Assembly: GCA_019918135.1 (NCBI GenBank)
Contig: WBZZ01003756.1
Span: 156,001-220,000 of the forward strand
Direction: 5' to 3'
Length of the DNA: 64,000 bases
Origin: Paulinella micropora
Taxonomy: Eukaryota > Cercozoa > Imbricatea > Euglyphida > Paulinellidae
The position numbers and the translations under genes were made by a program. Shown here in pieces: positions 53,451 through 64,000 of the stretch (position 1 is the first letter of the stretch; every line of letters starts with the position of its first letter). The notes under the pieces were generated by a model that saw nothing but the letters and a program-made list of their open reading frames with translations, was not told the DNA's origin and did not search any database.

Positions 53451-54780
53451 AAGCACACCTTTTGAAGCCTTCTCCCACGACACACATATTTACTGAATAC
53501 ACACGCTACATAAACATTTACAGGAATGCCAGCTCATCCTAGCACTCTCATATTCTGTTCTATCTATCTGTGTCTTTCGATTTGTTTGTTGCGTTGTGTG
53601 TGCAGAGAAGTCTAGTAAATAAGTCATACATTTTGTGTGCTTTTGTTGCTTGTTGTTTTCTTATCGTTTTCACATTTTCTTGCATTTCAAGCAATATGTC
53701 AATTTTGAAACATTTCGTTCAAGCACAACTCATGTTATGGTTGCACATGAACGTGAAGATAATTTCACATATGTGTTGCACACCAGAGTCACTGAGAAAA
53801 ATACAGAGAATACACAGATTTTAGAATGAATAATATGTGCAAGTACACCTAAAATCACATGTTTCACGAAAATAATGTAATAATCATGTATGTTATGTAT
53901 GTTCATTTGTGTGTTAAGATGTTTTGAAGCTGGCTATAGGTTTTCATTCCTGGAGTTGCATTCAGTGTTTCAAAAGTTATGTTGTTTTCCTTTCCTATTT
54001 CCTCATAGATGTTTGTTTTTTTAGGTTTGCTAGCTGGTTTTGCTCCATTCTTGTGAGAATTTTCAGGTATTGCATTGCCCTATCAGTCTGCATATAGCTA
54101 GTTTATAGGATAGAGATTTGAAAAATGTTAGCATGCTTGGTTTTTAATTTTAAATTATTTTGAAAAAAACTTTGTTTTTCAAAATTATTACAACTTCATT
54201 TCTATTACTGTTATCATGATTCTTCCTATGCTGTTTGGCCTACCTATATTTTAGCATTTTTATTTTCTTGTTCACATATCATCTCTCCCACCACCCTTTG
54301 CAAAATGGTTGCTTGGATAGTTTATAGAAGCATATGTTTTGTTTATGTATGCCATCCAAAATAAGATTTTCTTTCTTTTGATATTACTTGTCATTTGGTT
54401 TGTCACCGCAGGCAAATGATACTAATTGATGCTGTTGTACTGACTTAGTCATAATAAAAAATTTTAGGGGGGCACACAGGTGCCTCACTCCGCATTATTC
54501 TATGTCTGAATGTTGAAATGCATTAACATTTATTTGAAGTACCAATTTCAACATGATACCAGATGGTATCAGGGGTAAAAATGATTTTGTGGCGGAGGCT
54601 CTCGGACACTAAGGCAAACGCCTTCGAAACTTTTTAAATATTTTTTTTTTACTTTGGGGGTCAGGAAAACAAACTTTAATAATAATATTAATAAAAATTT
54701 ATGATTATATTATTTTTTTCTGATCCGGAATATTAATAATTATGGATACCATATGGTATCCAAGCACATACACATAGACA
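53451..54780. other. AT-rich non-coding region
   Basis: No convincing gene. The open frame at 53570-53824 has a Cys/Phe-rich composition expected of T-rich non-coding DNA. The 10-bp palindrome-like motif ATACCATATGGTAT at 54747-54760 also appears at about 52674-52687 near array 1. Confidence 0.5.
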
Positions 54781-54828
54781 TTGGTTCCAGTCTTATAGAC
54801 ACAACCCATGCTAGCTAAGCAGTACGCG

Positions 54829-55100
54829 CCAGTTCCGTCCGGGGTGCCACCAGCCAGTCCGGGGTGCCACCAGCCAGTCTGGGGTGCCACCAGCCACACC
54901 TGGCACGTACTGTATAGCAGGGGTCTGGTTCCAGTCTTATAGACACAACCGATGCTAGCTAAGCAGTACGCGCCAGCACCGTCCGGGGTGCCACCAGCTC
55001 GTCTGGGGTGCCACCAGCCACACCTGGCACGTACTGTATAGCAGGGGTCTGGTTCCAGTCTTATAGACACAACCCAGTCTAGGGTTAGGGGTGCCACCAG
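54829..55100. repeat. GGTGCCACCAGCC minisatellite, array 2
   Basis: Same unit and same interspersed long segments as array 1 (ATAGACACAACCCATGCTAG, CACACCTGGCACGTACTGTA), indicating a higher-order repeat shared over 2.5 kb. Confidence 0.92.
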
Positions 55101-55429
55101 CAGTTAGTTAAAATATTTCAGTGAAAAGCGAAGATATTTTCAATAAATTTTTGAGGTTAATCACTGTCAAGTGGCAACTTATGATGCTCAGAGTAGGGAA
55201 AGTAATTATGCTATGAAAATTTATTGCCGGACCCAGGAAGTATTACTAATACAGCCTAGGATATTAAATGTCAAAGTCAACAATCAAATTCACTTTGACA
55301 ATGAGAATTCAAATTAATGCAATTCAACTGTAGCATCAGTGCAATAATATTATTAAGTTAAACTTGTATTGAGAACCAGTGGTAATAACTGAGCACTTAA
55401 CCGGGCGAGCGCCACATTTGTGGATCATT

Positions 55430-55740
55430 GCCACAATTGTGGCAGCAGTGTTTTTCAAACTGAATAAAACATGATCATCATTTCTCAACGTACTGAATAA
55501 TACTGAAATAAGCTGCTTGATATTAATATTTCAAGACATGCTCAGTGAAGTCTATCAATATCGATACGTCAAGGTACGGAGGTAAAATCTCAAGTTATCG
55601 GGAAGTGAATTAGTTATGTTATATATCAAAAATAGGTGTCAGTTAAACGCGAGGATCCTAGTCATTGCCACAAATGTGGCAGTGTTTTTCAAACTGAATA
55701 AAATCATCATTTCTCAACGTATTAATACTGAAATAAGTTG
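55430..55740. repeat. Two dispersed copies of a segment of about 90 bp
   Basis: GTGGCAGTGTTTTTCAAACTGAATAAAA...TTTCTCAACGTA and TCAAGACATGCTC occur at about 55438-55545 and again at 55676-55765, followed in both by CAAGGTACG(G/A)AGGTAAAATC. Both follow a CCACAA(T/A)TGTGG palindrome. Confidence 0.8.
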
Positions 55741-55849
55741 GATGTTAATATTTCAAGACATGCTCTATCAATACGTCAAGGTACGAAGGTAAAATCTTAA
55801 GATTCTGGAAGTGACTTACTTATGTTATCAAAAAATAAAATCGTCAAGA

Positions 55850-55931
55850 GGGAGAGCAAACCTGATGTTTTAGGGACCTGTGGTAGTAATAGAGGGAGAG
55901 CAAACCTGCTGTTTTAGGGACATGTGGTAGT
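55850..55931. repeat. Tandem pair of about 40 bp
   Basis: Two adjacent copies of AGAGGGAGAGCAAACCTG(A/C)TGTTTTAGGGAC(C/A)TGTGGTAGTA. Confidence 0.85.
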
Positions 55932-56429
55932 AGTCCGGCCGGAGCTAAATTGTTCAGGCCTATCGATAATATTTTTTGTAAATTTATTACAGGGGACGGA
56001 CCTGATTCATCTTAATATTTGCATACTATTTGATTATTAAAATATATTCCGATGCTCACTATTTTTAATATTCATAAAATTCTTATTATGTATAGATACA
56101 GCGTTGTTACAACTGCAGATTTCTGTCTTAAGCGGCGGTAGTAGCACTGAGCTTTGCTTCTAGTAGTAACCGGCAGGAGCACGCGCGTAGATTGCAGGCA
56201 GGCGAGCAGGTAGGCAGGAGCAGGTAGGCAGAAAACAAGCGAGCAAAATATTAATACTCACTGAGTCATGCAGGCAGGAGCAGGCGCAGGAGCCTGCAGT
56301 AGCTTTCGTTCTATTTTCCATATAATCCCTGCTCCGCTCCTGTTGCACTGCAGAAACTCTAGCTTCTATTTCAGCTCCTATCGCGGGTATTGTGTGTTCG
56401 CGGGCAACAGCCCGCTGCCTGACTTGCAT
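55932..56429. other. Non-coding with GCAGGCAGGAGCAGG repeats
   Basis: Short GCAGG(A/C)-type repeats around 56170-56290. No gene recognised. Confidence 0.5.
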
Positions 56430-58031
56430 TTATCGCTTCTCTTGTCCCTGTTTCACCAGGGACGCAAGTATGCGAGCACGAAAAGCAAGCCCAATGTTTG
56501 CGTCGCCAATTTCCTCTGTTAACCGTGCTGCGATCGTGTTCAAAATTGCCTGCGGGTGGAGAGCCAAGTTGAGATGTACTAGCCGAGGTTCTAGCAGGAA
56601 ATATGCAGCATAGCAGAGGACTGGTAAGCGCATTCCCAACCCTCGCGTTGTTCGCAGCAATGGATAACCTTCAGCTGGAGTTCAACTCATCCGCCCTTGC
56701 CCAACGTCAGTATCCTCTGCAGGTTGTTTCTGACACGGGTGGCGGCGGTAACCATCGCTTGACTGATTTGGGAAGATTCCTGCTGAGTGTTTATGGCCAG
56801 CAGAGTGGCTTTCTTTTGCTGGGGAACCAAGATCATGGTGCTCCAATGTGCTCCAGCATCCATTCCATAACCAGTATGCTCCAAAATGCATCCCCCAAAA
56901 CCATCGTTGATTCCAGACTAGAAAAATCCAGAATCCTGATGTGCTGGAATTTTTGTTTGAATTTTTTGTGCAGCTTGGCTTCTCCATCCGCCCACTGCTT
57001 CTTCGTGGCAAAGGGCTTGCATGTCCAGACAATCAATAACCTTAGCTTCTGGGACGCTTGCCGCAATCACCTTAAGCAGGAATGTGAAAGTGTCAGCGTT
57101 GGCAAAGTCTGCGGGCTGGGCATGCATATTTTCCAAGACAGAGCTTAGCCTAGGCATATTGCAACTGTTGGCAGCAAGGTTCTGCGGCCATGCTGGCTTG
57201 GGCCCAGCGCCTGAGCTGGGCCAGCCAACAGGACGATTTGCGCTTTCGCTCTGAGTAGCTATGATTGCTTCTTCCCGTTGCACAGATGTGGAAGGGGAAA
57301 AGAAGACATAGAAGAGGAGAAGGAAGAAGAAGAAGAGAAGAAAAAGAAGAAGAAGAAGAAGAAGAAGAAGAAGAAGGAGAAGAAGAAGAAGTTGGGTGTG
57401 CCGCAGCCAGTTCCACCTGGCTGGAGCCAGCGCGGCTACTGTTCGGAGGCTCAATCTTCAGGTCCAGCTTCACGTTGGTAGGGGCGTCTCTCTTCATCAA
57501 TTTTCTGCTCTTGCTCTTGTTAAAAATCTGCTTCACCCAGGCGCAAAACCCACCGGGATAATCATCTTCTGCCTTTCTCAGCATCTTGGCGTTTCTGTCG
57601 TTGAGCCTGATTGGTTTGTCTGGATGGTTTCGAACCAGCACAACAGCGCTCGCGCCATTTTTCTTGTGCTCTCGTAAATGGGTATAAAATAGGATTGCTG
57701 CCCACTCATCATTCTGGGTTACAGAAATCACGTTGGCAATGGTGGGCTGCCAATTGATGGCACAACTGCCTGTAGATGGCCCGAAGACGCATATGCTCTG
57801 TCCAGCGGCCAGTTTCATGTTCACTGCTCCAAAAATCCAGAATCTGTGTAGAACAGACTCGCCTTGTTGATGATACACAGATATCTCTCGAACACCTTCT
57901 CTTCGCAATCTGAGAACAACATGCAATTCTGCACGAAACAAGCCGCGCAACGATTTCATCGCGTTGTTTGTTGTGTGTAGTAATACAAACCCAAGGTTCA
58001 AGCCAGACCACGTTCCTTCTCGATAACCCAT
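56430..58031 (-). pseudogene. 3' part of a large unrecognised gene
   Basis: Downstream part of the broken minus-strand gene that starts at 61.2 kb. Protein-like segments include GLNLGFVLLHTTNNAMKSLR, AVNMKLAAGQSICVFGPSTG, WAAILFYTHLREHKKNGASA and, further on, FANADTFTFLLKVIAASVPE and ILDFSSLESTMVLGDAFWS. A (GAA)n/(TTC)n tract at 57300-57385 encodes a Ser run in one frame and likely lies in an intron or a linker. Frames change several times and no domain is recognised. Probably a mobile-element protein. Confidence 0.4.
57312..57385. repeat. (GAA)n tract
   Basis: GAAGAAGAAGAAGAG-type purine array with (AAGAAG) continuation. Interrupts the large minus-strand gene. Confidence 0.92.
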
Positions 58032-58121
58032 GATGGGATAGCTGCTTGGGGGAAGACTTAAGATTTCTCTGGATCGCTCCCTGTGGTTCTTGGGCGGCAG
58101 GCGGTTGTCGGCGCAAGTTAA

Positions 58122-59206
58122 TCACTGCACTTTGTTCCCCTGCGCTTGGAACTGTTTCACCAATGCTTTTAACGGCGACTTTTCCTTTGCCAATCCAACT
58201 TCAAACCACTTGGGATTGTATTCCTCGCGTTGAGTATCAGATGCGATAACAATAGGGTCGTAGTTGACAAGCTTGCCTTTGGTCCGCATCCAATCGGTGC
58301 ACAGCTCTTCTTCTGCAACGAGTGACCTGCCTTGCTTAAACTCAGCTCTTGCCACGCGGTCTGTTAAAACTTTGTTTATGCAGCAGTGTCCATTGAAAGC
58401 AAGGATCGACGGAGCATGCAGATCTCTTCTGTAACAAGCGCAGTGCACGTGAACACCAGAAACGAAAGTCTCATCTTGATTGGGAAAAGCCTCAGCAAAG
58501 CGCATAACTAACGGGAGCTTCTTGAAGTCTCCTTCGTTCCTGGGCATGTTGCCCTGTATTAGCTCAACTGCTTCCTTGAGTTCCACAGTTACTGCTTTGG
58601 TCTTTCTTTGTCATGCAACGCATAAGTAACCAAAGCGAAGACAATATCGCCATTCTGGCTCGTAAGCTGCATCATTTTCAAGGCTTGCGCAGGTGTGTTA
58701 TAGGCCTTGTATAGGTCGATCGAATGACATGCCACTTTCCTGGTGATTGAGTTTACAGAGAACATGTGCACCGGGCTAGCCAGTGGATCCCAGAGGAAGA
58801 GCGTTTTGGTCAGTATTTCCGAGTACGCTTCCATCTTTGCGCGCACTGAGGTATGGTACAGCAACGCGGGCTTGAACCTAGAGAGGATCTGTTCAAACAG
58901 AGCACGTACGTCGTCTAAGGGCGCGACTGCTGGTCCAAAGACTCGGATTTCGATGCGCCCAATCCCACAGTCCCTCATGCGCTGGTCCTTAAAAGCAGCT
59001 CGGACGCGTGGGTTTGAGCTGAAGACGAAATCTTGCATATGATGTCCTACATTTTTTATGACAGATTCCACCTCAAACATGTTGACATCTTTTCCATATA
59101 TTTTCGGCTCCACTTTGCATCCACGCCACCAAAGCCGAAAGGTAAAGAAGTGGAGGCCGTTCGCATTTTCCCTTCGGACCAGATAAACGGTATCACCCAG
59201 CTCCAC
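58122..59206 (-). CDS. Middle part of the large unrecognised gene
   Basis: Two long frames, 59206-58589 and 58586-58122, differ by a one-base shift at their join. The first contains DTVYLVRRENANGLHFFTFR, RIEIRVFGPAVAPLDDVRAL and WDPLASPVHMFSVNSITRK. The second contains FKKLPLVMRFAEAFPNQDE and VSGVHVHCACYRRDLHAPS, with a His/Cys cluster. Composition and length say real protein. I do not recognise the family; it is probably continuous with the neighbouring frames. Confidence 0.5.
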
Positions 59207-59273
59207 ATCCGTTCCATTCCTCTTTCTTGTTGAATTACTGTAGTTTTCAGGAACATCATTGTAACAGTAAGGT

Positions 59274-60452
59274 TCATGCTCTATCTTGAAGCCTTCTCTC
59301 TGAAGGCGTTCGAGAAAAACAATTCATGGAAAAACCCGGCTGCATTGTGTCATCAATACTTTGGATATAGATTTTTTCCCTCCTCCACATCAGCGCCATC
59401 TGGCGCAGAATTGCATAGACAATCTCGTCCTCGTGCTGAGTCGCGTTGGGCACGTTTTTAATTCTCAAATCCTGCTTGAAATCAGCCGATGGCTCGAGAT
59501 CCAGGTTGCTTTCATTTGGACTCCTCAAACCATGCTTGCGTTCAATTTGCAGAGCCACATCGCTTAGCCCTAGCTTACGGCAAGCCTTGCCGAATCCAGC
59601 CGCAATCGCCACCTTGGCATCTTCGATATCCTCTGAAGCTGATTTTCCCTTTAGGTCTTCCTTACTCTTCAGGTATCGTAACCCGAAGCCATCGCAAAAA
59701 ATACCAGGGTGCACGTGAAGATCCGTTTTCCTCTGCACGTCACTCCCATACTTGTTCTAATCGAGAAATGCTGTGTCCGGGAGCGGAAAAAGAAGAGCTA
59801 ATTTGTACATTATGTCCTTGTACTTGCAGCCGTTAAGATTGGGCAAGGAAATACTTACATCTGGCTGAAGCAATAGTCTTTGGTACGCCTTCGCATCCAA
59901 TGGGGGCTCGGGATTCTCGGGAGGTGGGGGTGTCTGATCAGAGGAACTGCTGGCCTCTGTGTGCAAGGGTTCTGCCACCTTTTGGCGCTTCTTCGCGGGG
60001 GACGGGGGGGACGGGGAGGCCGAGCACCAGGCCGCACAGATAGCGCCAATCTTTGCAGTGGTCTCCTTGTCCAAAGTAAAGACCTTCCTTTCCTTACCTT
60101 TTGCAAAGCAGGTAGGACTATTACAAGTGAGGAGGACATCACATCCGCTTGTAACTGTCGCACCAGCACCATCGCTGCTTTTGTGTTGCTGGCCTAGCGG
60201 AACCAGCTCCTGATGCACACAGCTGTGCTCCTCCTGGAACGTGATGGAAAGCTTTATCATGATGCATTGGCTATTCGACACAATTTCTTGTGTAACCACC
60301 TGCGCCGGCACAACAAGGCATGATTGTAAAGCTTCCTGTGCCGAGCTTGGCAAAAGCAAACAAGCAGGCTGGAGTTTCGACTGTACCTTGGCTTGCGCGG
60401 GTAGCTTCAAGCCCGTCCTGATCTTCTCGATCAAGTTAAATGCCATATACAC
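59274..60452 (-). CDS. Upstream-middle part of the large unrecognised gene
   Basis: Frames 60452-59757 and 59738-59274. The first has hydrophobic strands (AQEALQSCLVVPAQVVTQEI), a basic patch (SPAKKRQKVAEP, possible nuclear signal), Pro/Glu linker and Cys-containing CDVLLTCNSPTCFAKGKERK. The second has VAIAAGFGKACRKLGLSDVA and DEIVYAILRQMALMWRRE. A short gap between them may be an intron. Not recognised. Confidence 0.45.
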
Positions 60453-60666
60453 CGACCCACTCTTTGAACAATTGTTGAAAAAATTATATTATTAAGCATA
60501 TAGGACGATGGACCACAAACACAGCAATCCACAAAATAATGAAAGCGAAGAAAGCGGAGGTGCGGTGCGGAAGATGAGGATGAGGATGAAAGAAGGAAAA
60601 AACAAGCACTTGAAATTCATTACCAGCGGTAGCACCTGCGAATATATTATTCAATGTGCTTTTGTT

Positions 60667-61236
60667 GTGGAAAGTAAATACAGTTGAGATAGCGTGCCCC
60701 CCACCCACCCACCCACCCCTCTGAGTCTGGTAGCATGGTTTTTACCATCTTCCAGCGTGGCGCTATCCGCGCGCTTGCTTTTGGTTTCCTGTTCTGCTAT
60801 GTCGGACCCGCCGCCGGGTAGGTAGGGATATAACTGAATTACACTATCGTTCCCGACTCCATACTTTGTCAAACGTTCCTTTTTCAAGGGGTCTTTCATT
60901 GAAGACGAGGAATTGTTTATCCACGGGGATGGCCTCCTTCTCCTCGATAGCTTTTTGCAAGACTCCAATCGAGTCTGACGGGTCCATGCACAAGCTAATG
61001 ATTCTAGAGCCCGGTACGCTGACAAACACGGAGATGCTGCCGCCTAAGTTGCAGGAAGGACAAACGGATTGAGTGCAAGGATGAACAATACAATAAAAGC
61101 ACTCCCGCCGCGCGCGCAATTTTGACGTCCACTCCGGGTAGGGATTCGCGCGACGCCGTGAAGAATCTGCGCAATGTGCTTCCTTGATAGACTCAGACTC
61201 GTCGTCTGAAAACTCATCCCACTCAATCTTTTCCAC
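60667..61236 (-). CDS. Ubiquitin-like domain protein segment, N terminus of the large gene
   Basis: From ATG 61236 (EKIEWDEFSDDESESIKEAH) an acidic start is followed by a Cys motif (FYCIVHPCTQSVCPSC, C-x4-C-x4-C-x2-C). Then comes a ubiquitin-like fold: ISVFVSVPGSRIISLCMDPS, GVLQKAIEEKEAIPVDKQFL, FNERPLEKG and, after a one-base shift near 60870, YGVGNDSVIQLYPYLPGGGS. These match the ubiquitin strands, helix, KIQDKEGIPPDQQRLIF block, YNIQKESTLHLV block and C-terminal GG. The GG is followed by more sequence, so cleavage is possible but unproven. Fusion of a ubiquitin-like domain to a long protein with frame breaks suggests a decayed mobile-element polyprotein. Confidence 0.6.
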
Positions 61237-61435
61237 CTCTGAGTCTGGAGACAGAAGACGCCGCTTGCGCCCACCACTGCCAGCTAAAGATAAGGACAGT
61301 GGTGAGTAGAGAAATTAGAAAGGGAGAGGGCAGACCAACACATTTCGATTGCTGCTGCATGGCGCTACCACCTACGTAGCAAGTATTTTCCAATATCGTG
61401 AATATATATAACTAGAGGCACAGCAGCAGGTGCGA

Positions 61436-61500
61436 CAGCGCAGAAACGAAAGATCAACGCTTCCTCTTGGAAAAGCTAGATACATAGACTTGCAGCAGGG
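61436..61500. repeat. Dispersed repeat, copy 1 (copy 2 at 63208-63270)
   Basis: CGAAAGATCAACGCT(T/C)CCTCTTGGAAAA(G/A)CTA..TA.ATAGAC occurs at both places, each followed within 100-200 bp by C runs and CGCATTTTTATTTC. Confidence 0.85.
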
Positions 61501-63317
61501 TGCACCTCGCGAGCTCCTCTTCCCCCCCCCCCTCCCCCCCCCGTTCCTCTGTCACGCATTTTTATTTCTCTCTCTTCCTTTCTCTCGTTACACATTAGGT
61601 GGGAGCGAAGGAAAAAATGTTATTTCTGCCCGCATGATCGCAAAAAAAAAAATTAGTCGCTCCCGTCCCCCCCCCCCCCCCCCCCCCTCTTCCGTGCGCT
61701 CAACTCAATTTGGTGGCCAGCGGAGGGAAAGGCAGGCTGTCTGGTAAGTTGGGAGCGAGTGAAAATCGGGAGGGAGGGGCAGAGCACGCCAGTAACGCGA
61801 GCTTTTTCGTCTTCCCCCGCCGCGCGGCAGAAGGGGAGGGGGGAGGCGGGGGGGGCGCTTCATGACAAATGTCAAGAATCAAAATTGATTGATGACGCAT
61901 ACTATGTAAAGCAAACTTCCTAGACGCGCGCATGCAGCGGGCACACGTACAATATTAGCACTGGTTACAAGCCGGTGCAGACAGAGAGCAGGCCCCGCCA
62001 AGCACCGGACCCCGGTTAGGCATGCTACCACAAAAAGAATGCACGCTGCAGGCGTGGGAGTGCAACGGTTGCCACAAAGCAAGTAGTTTCTCAAACCCGT
62101 GTGCGCTAATTGCAGGAAGCCCAACCCCTGGGTCCTGCGACTGCCTCCTGGTAGCAGACAATTTGCAGATTGATACAGATCAGTGCGAGGGAATCAATTG
62201 GGCGACGTGCTTATGTCGCTGGCACCCGAAGTCTTGCCAAGCGCGAAGATAAAAAGTATGTGTAAACTAAGGCCAAGGGCGAAGATAAAAGTATTAAATA
62301 ATATTATGACGAGTACATCTTTTTTCCCTTGTCAGCTTTAGAAACATGTTTGGTTTCTTCTCCACGGCGAGCTGCACAAACCCATACCAGGCGGGACTGT
62401 AAAGCTGACTTTAATGGTAGCGTTTACCCGTGCTGCCGGTTTGTCGCCACGTTGTGGATCTTGCATCGTAGGTTGCTTTCTCCCACCACAGTGCTTCTCG
62501 TCCAAATCCTGACGATTCTACAATAATAGGGAACGCAAGATAGAGTGACATACAGAAATACATAAAGAAAATGACTCTTTTGAGGACTGCAGAACGCTCA
62601 GTAGGAGCTTCCGTGTCCATCTCAAGGCGTGTGCGTCCTGTACAGAGCAAGGTATATTCAGATGCATGAAATGCAAAGGTGGAATGACAGCAACTCACCG
62701 TTGTCAATGTCCGAGAGTATGGAAGCTGCTGCCATAGAGCGACCGAAATCATCTTGCTGCGTCCAGTGCACTTTTTCTCCTTCAGCTTCTGAGTTGAGCA
62801 ACTGCTCGATATCAATCCGCCTCCAACCACCGCCTACCATCCAAAGACGCGATTGAATAGCATATCAAGCTTGCCCCTAAACTTCTCTTCTTCCTTTTCT
62901 CATCGCACGAACTGGTATAACGCCTGACTCAGACGTTTTTGCGTCCATGCGTTTCCAGACCGCAGCTTGTGTGGCTAAACTTTTCACCCCTCGCAGGAGC
63001 AGCCATCATTATACAGCGGAAAAAGTTCCATAGTCGTTTCTTATCCCTGTTCCCCCAAAACTTTCCTCTTTTGTTGCTATTCTTGCTTGCCTTTACTCTG
63101 TGCTCACAGTCATCGTGCGTTTCTGAAATGCACCGTAAAATAAAGCTTGCTGCCTTTTCTCTCTCCTACCTGATGAAGAGGGGCAGTCCTGGTCCACCAT
63201 AAACACCTGCGGAAACGAAAGATCAACGCTCCCTCTTGGAAAAACTATATAGACAGACATGCAGCATGATGGTATACGTGGCGCTTGTGCCGCCCTGTGC
63301 AGTCCAACACAGCAGTA

Positions 63318-63910
63318 ATACTATATTAGTATCAAGACAAACTTTCTTTTCCTACGCGAGCTACTATCTTCCCTTTCACTTCCGTTGTCCCCCCTCCTCT
63401 ATTCCCAGTGCAACGCATTTTTATTTCCCTCCCCCCCCCCCTACCCTTTCGTTCTCTCTTCATACATTTTATTTCCTTTTCTCGCTTCCCACAATCCACC
63501 CCCCCCCCCCTACCGTTTCTTTTCCAACATTTTTGCCTCTGGCGGGTGCCCATCGCATCCTTCCCTTCATCCTCCCCTCCTCAAATACCCCCCCCCCCCG
63601 CCTTGTTCTCCAGTCTATCATATTTGTTTCCGGACCCCTTCCACTCCTACACCTCCACCTCAACCTCTCCTTCACATACACCTGCAACTACACCTCTCCT
63701 GCATCATTCCTACACGTACATCTGTACTTCTCCACTGACAACTACAGCTTTCCTACACATACACCTACAACTTTCTTTTGTGATCTCCTTTTTTGTGCCA
63801 ACATAGTGATATTATATTAGTATCAAGAAAAACTTACTTTTTCAACGCGAGCTCCATCTTCCATTTCCCATCGATTGCCCCCCCCCCCCCCCCCCTTCCC
63901 AGAGCAGCGT
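63318..63910. repeat. Direct duplication of about 100 bp
   Basis: ATATTAGTATCAAGACAAAC (63325) and ATATTAGTATCAAGAAAAAC (63814) each lead into CGCGAGCT..(A)TCTTCC.TT..CA.T..T(G)(T/C)CCCCC and then a TTTTTATTTC motif. The two copies are about 490 bp apart. Confidence 0.85.
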
Positions 63911-64000
63911 ATTTTTATTTCTTCCCCTCCCCTTCCTTTCTCTCATCACTCATTATTTCCTTTCCTACTCCCCCCCCCCCCCCCCCAAACACACACACAC

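Larger units (their letters stand above)
61300..64000. other. Repeat-rich non-coding right end
   Basis: Contains C runs (about 61526-61549, 61667-61687, 63432-63442, 63499-63510, 63589-63599, 63879-63894, 63970-63986), Pro/Ser-only open frames caused by them, and dispersed duplicates. Segments of about 62330-62540 and 62940-63200 have open frames, but I see no gene I can support. A real exon of an unknown gene cannot be excluded. Confidence 0.5.

Noticed and set aside
52243-55100. Regularly spaced GGTGCCACCAGCC units as a CRISPR array
   Set aside because: Units are directly tandem with no unique spacers of constant length and lie in eukaryotic DNA without cas genes.
57150-57454. Ser-run protein frame at the (GAA)n tract
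   Set aside because: The Ser run is the purine repeat read on the minus strand; the tract probably lies in an intron or a linker.
63236-63820. Pro/Ser-rich plus-strand open frames
   Set aside because: Caused by C runs and CT-rich repeats, with no codon bias or domain.

Overview
The window is eukaryotic nuclear DNA. The flanks carry (TTA)n and (CATA)n microsatellites, minisatellites, Ty3/gypsy and Ty1/copia remnants, and transposase-like genes with short GT-AG introns in consistent phase. I cannot name the organism. A protist or alga is my guess, because the left-hand element resembles the DUF7869 type common in such genomes.

Between about 10.6 and 49.4 kb the DNA changes abruptly. It becomes GC-rich and gene-dense, with mostly single-exon genes on both strands, and nearly every 5' intergenic region carries one or more G or C runs of 9-17 bases. 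I treat this as one inserted island, plausibly an endogenous large DNA virus or similar element of unknown kind. I recognise no capsid, DNA polymerase, packaging or integrase gene, so a viral origin is inference. Several genes are interrupted by 1-nt frameshifts or single in-frame stops, while others are intact, so the island is either decaying or its assembly has homopolymer errors; a few breaks could instead be very short introns.

Layout of the island, left to right: two unrecognised minus-strand genes (11-13.3 kb); an F-box/LRR-like gene (13.7-15.7 kb); a large unrecognised, possibly solenoid gene (16.2-18.9 kb); a surface glycoprotein with two PKD-like domains and BspA-like repeats (19.1-20.7 kb); a giant type I membrane glycoprotein of about 2,200 residues (21.0-27.6 kb); a small secreted Cys-rich glycoprotein (28.1-29.0 kb); a non-coding block of two tandem 278-bp units, each with a palindromic iteron and a 150-bp hairpin (29.3-29.9 kb, candidate origin or control region); a 2OG-oxygenase-like gene (30.1-31.2 kb); a gene of about 1,160 codons with a Cys cluster and membrane segment (31.5-35.0 kb); an intact membrane-anchored glycosyltransferase-like protein (35.2-36.1 kb); a DUF1152-like gene (36.4-37.8 kb); three more F-box/LRR genes (38.4-42.9 kb); a truncated nicotinamidase (43 kb); two small unknown genes (43.6-44.8 kb); a nuclear-type unknown of about 540 residues (45.0-46.6 kb); a tandem pair of paralogous two-membrane-span proteins (47.1-48.7 kb); and a small gene at the right edge (49.0-49.4 kb).

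Read together, the island encodes a secreted or membrane glycoprotein set plus a family of F-box/LRR proteins that could redirect host SCF ubiquitin ligases. That is inference from domain content.

Right of the island, a transposase-like gene runs into the junction at about 49.4 kb. From 50.4 to 56.4 kb the DNA is AT-rich, repeat-filled and apparently non-coding. At 56.4-61.2 kb a large broken minus-strand gene starts with a ubiquitin-like domain. The last 2.7 kb holds dispersed repeats and C runs.
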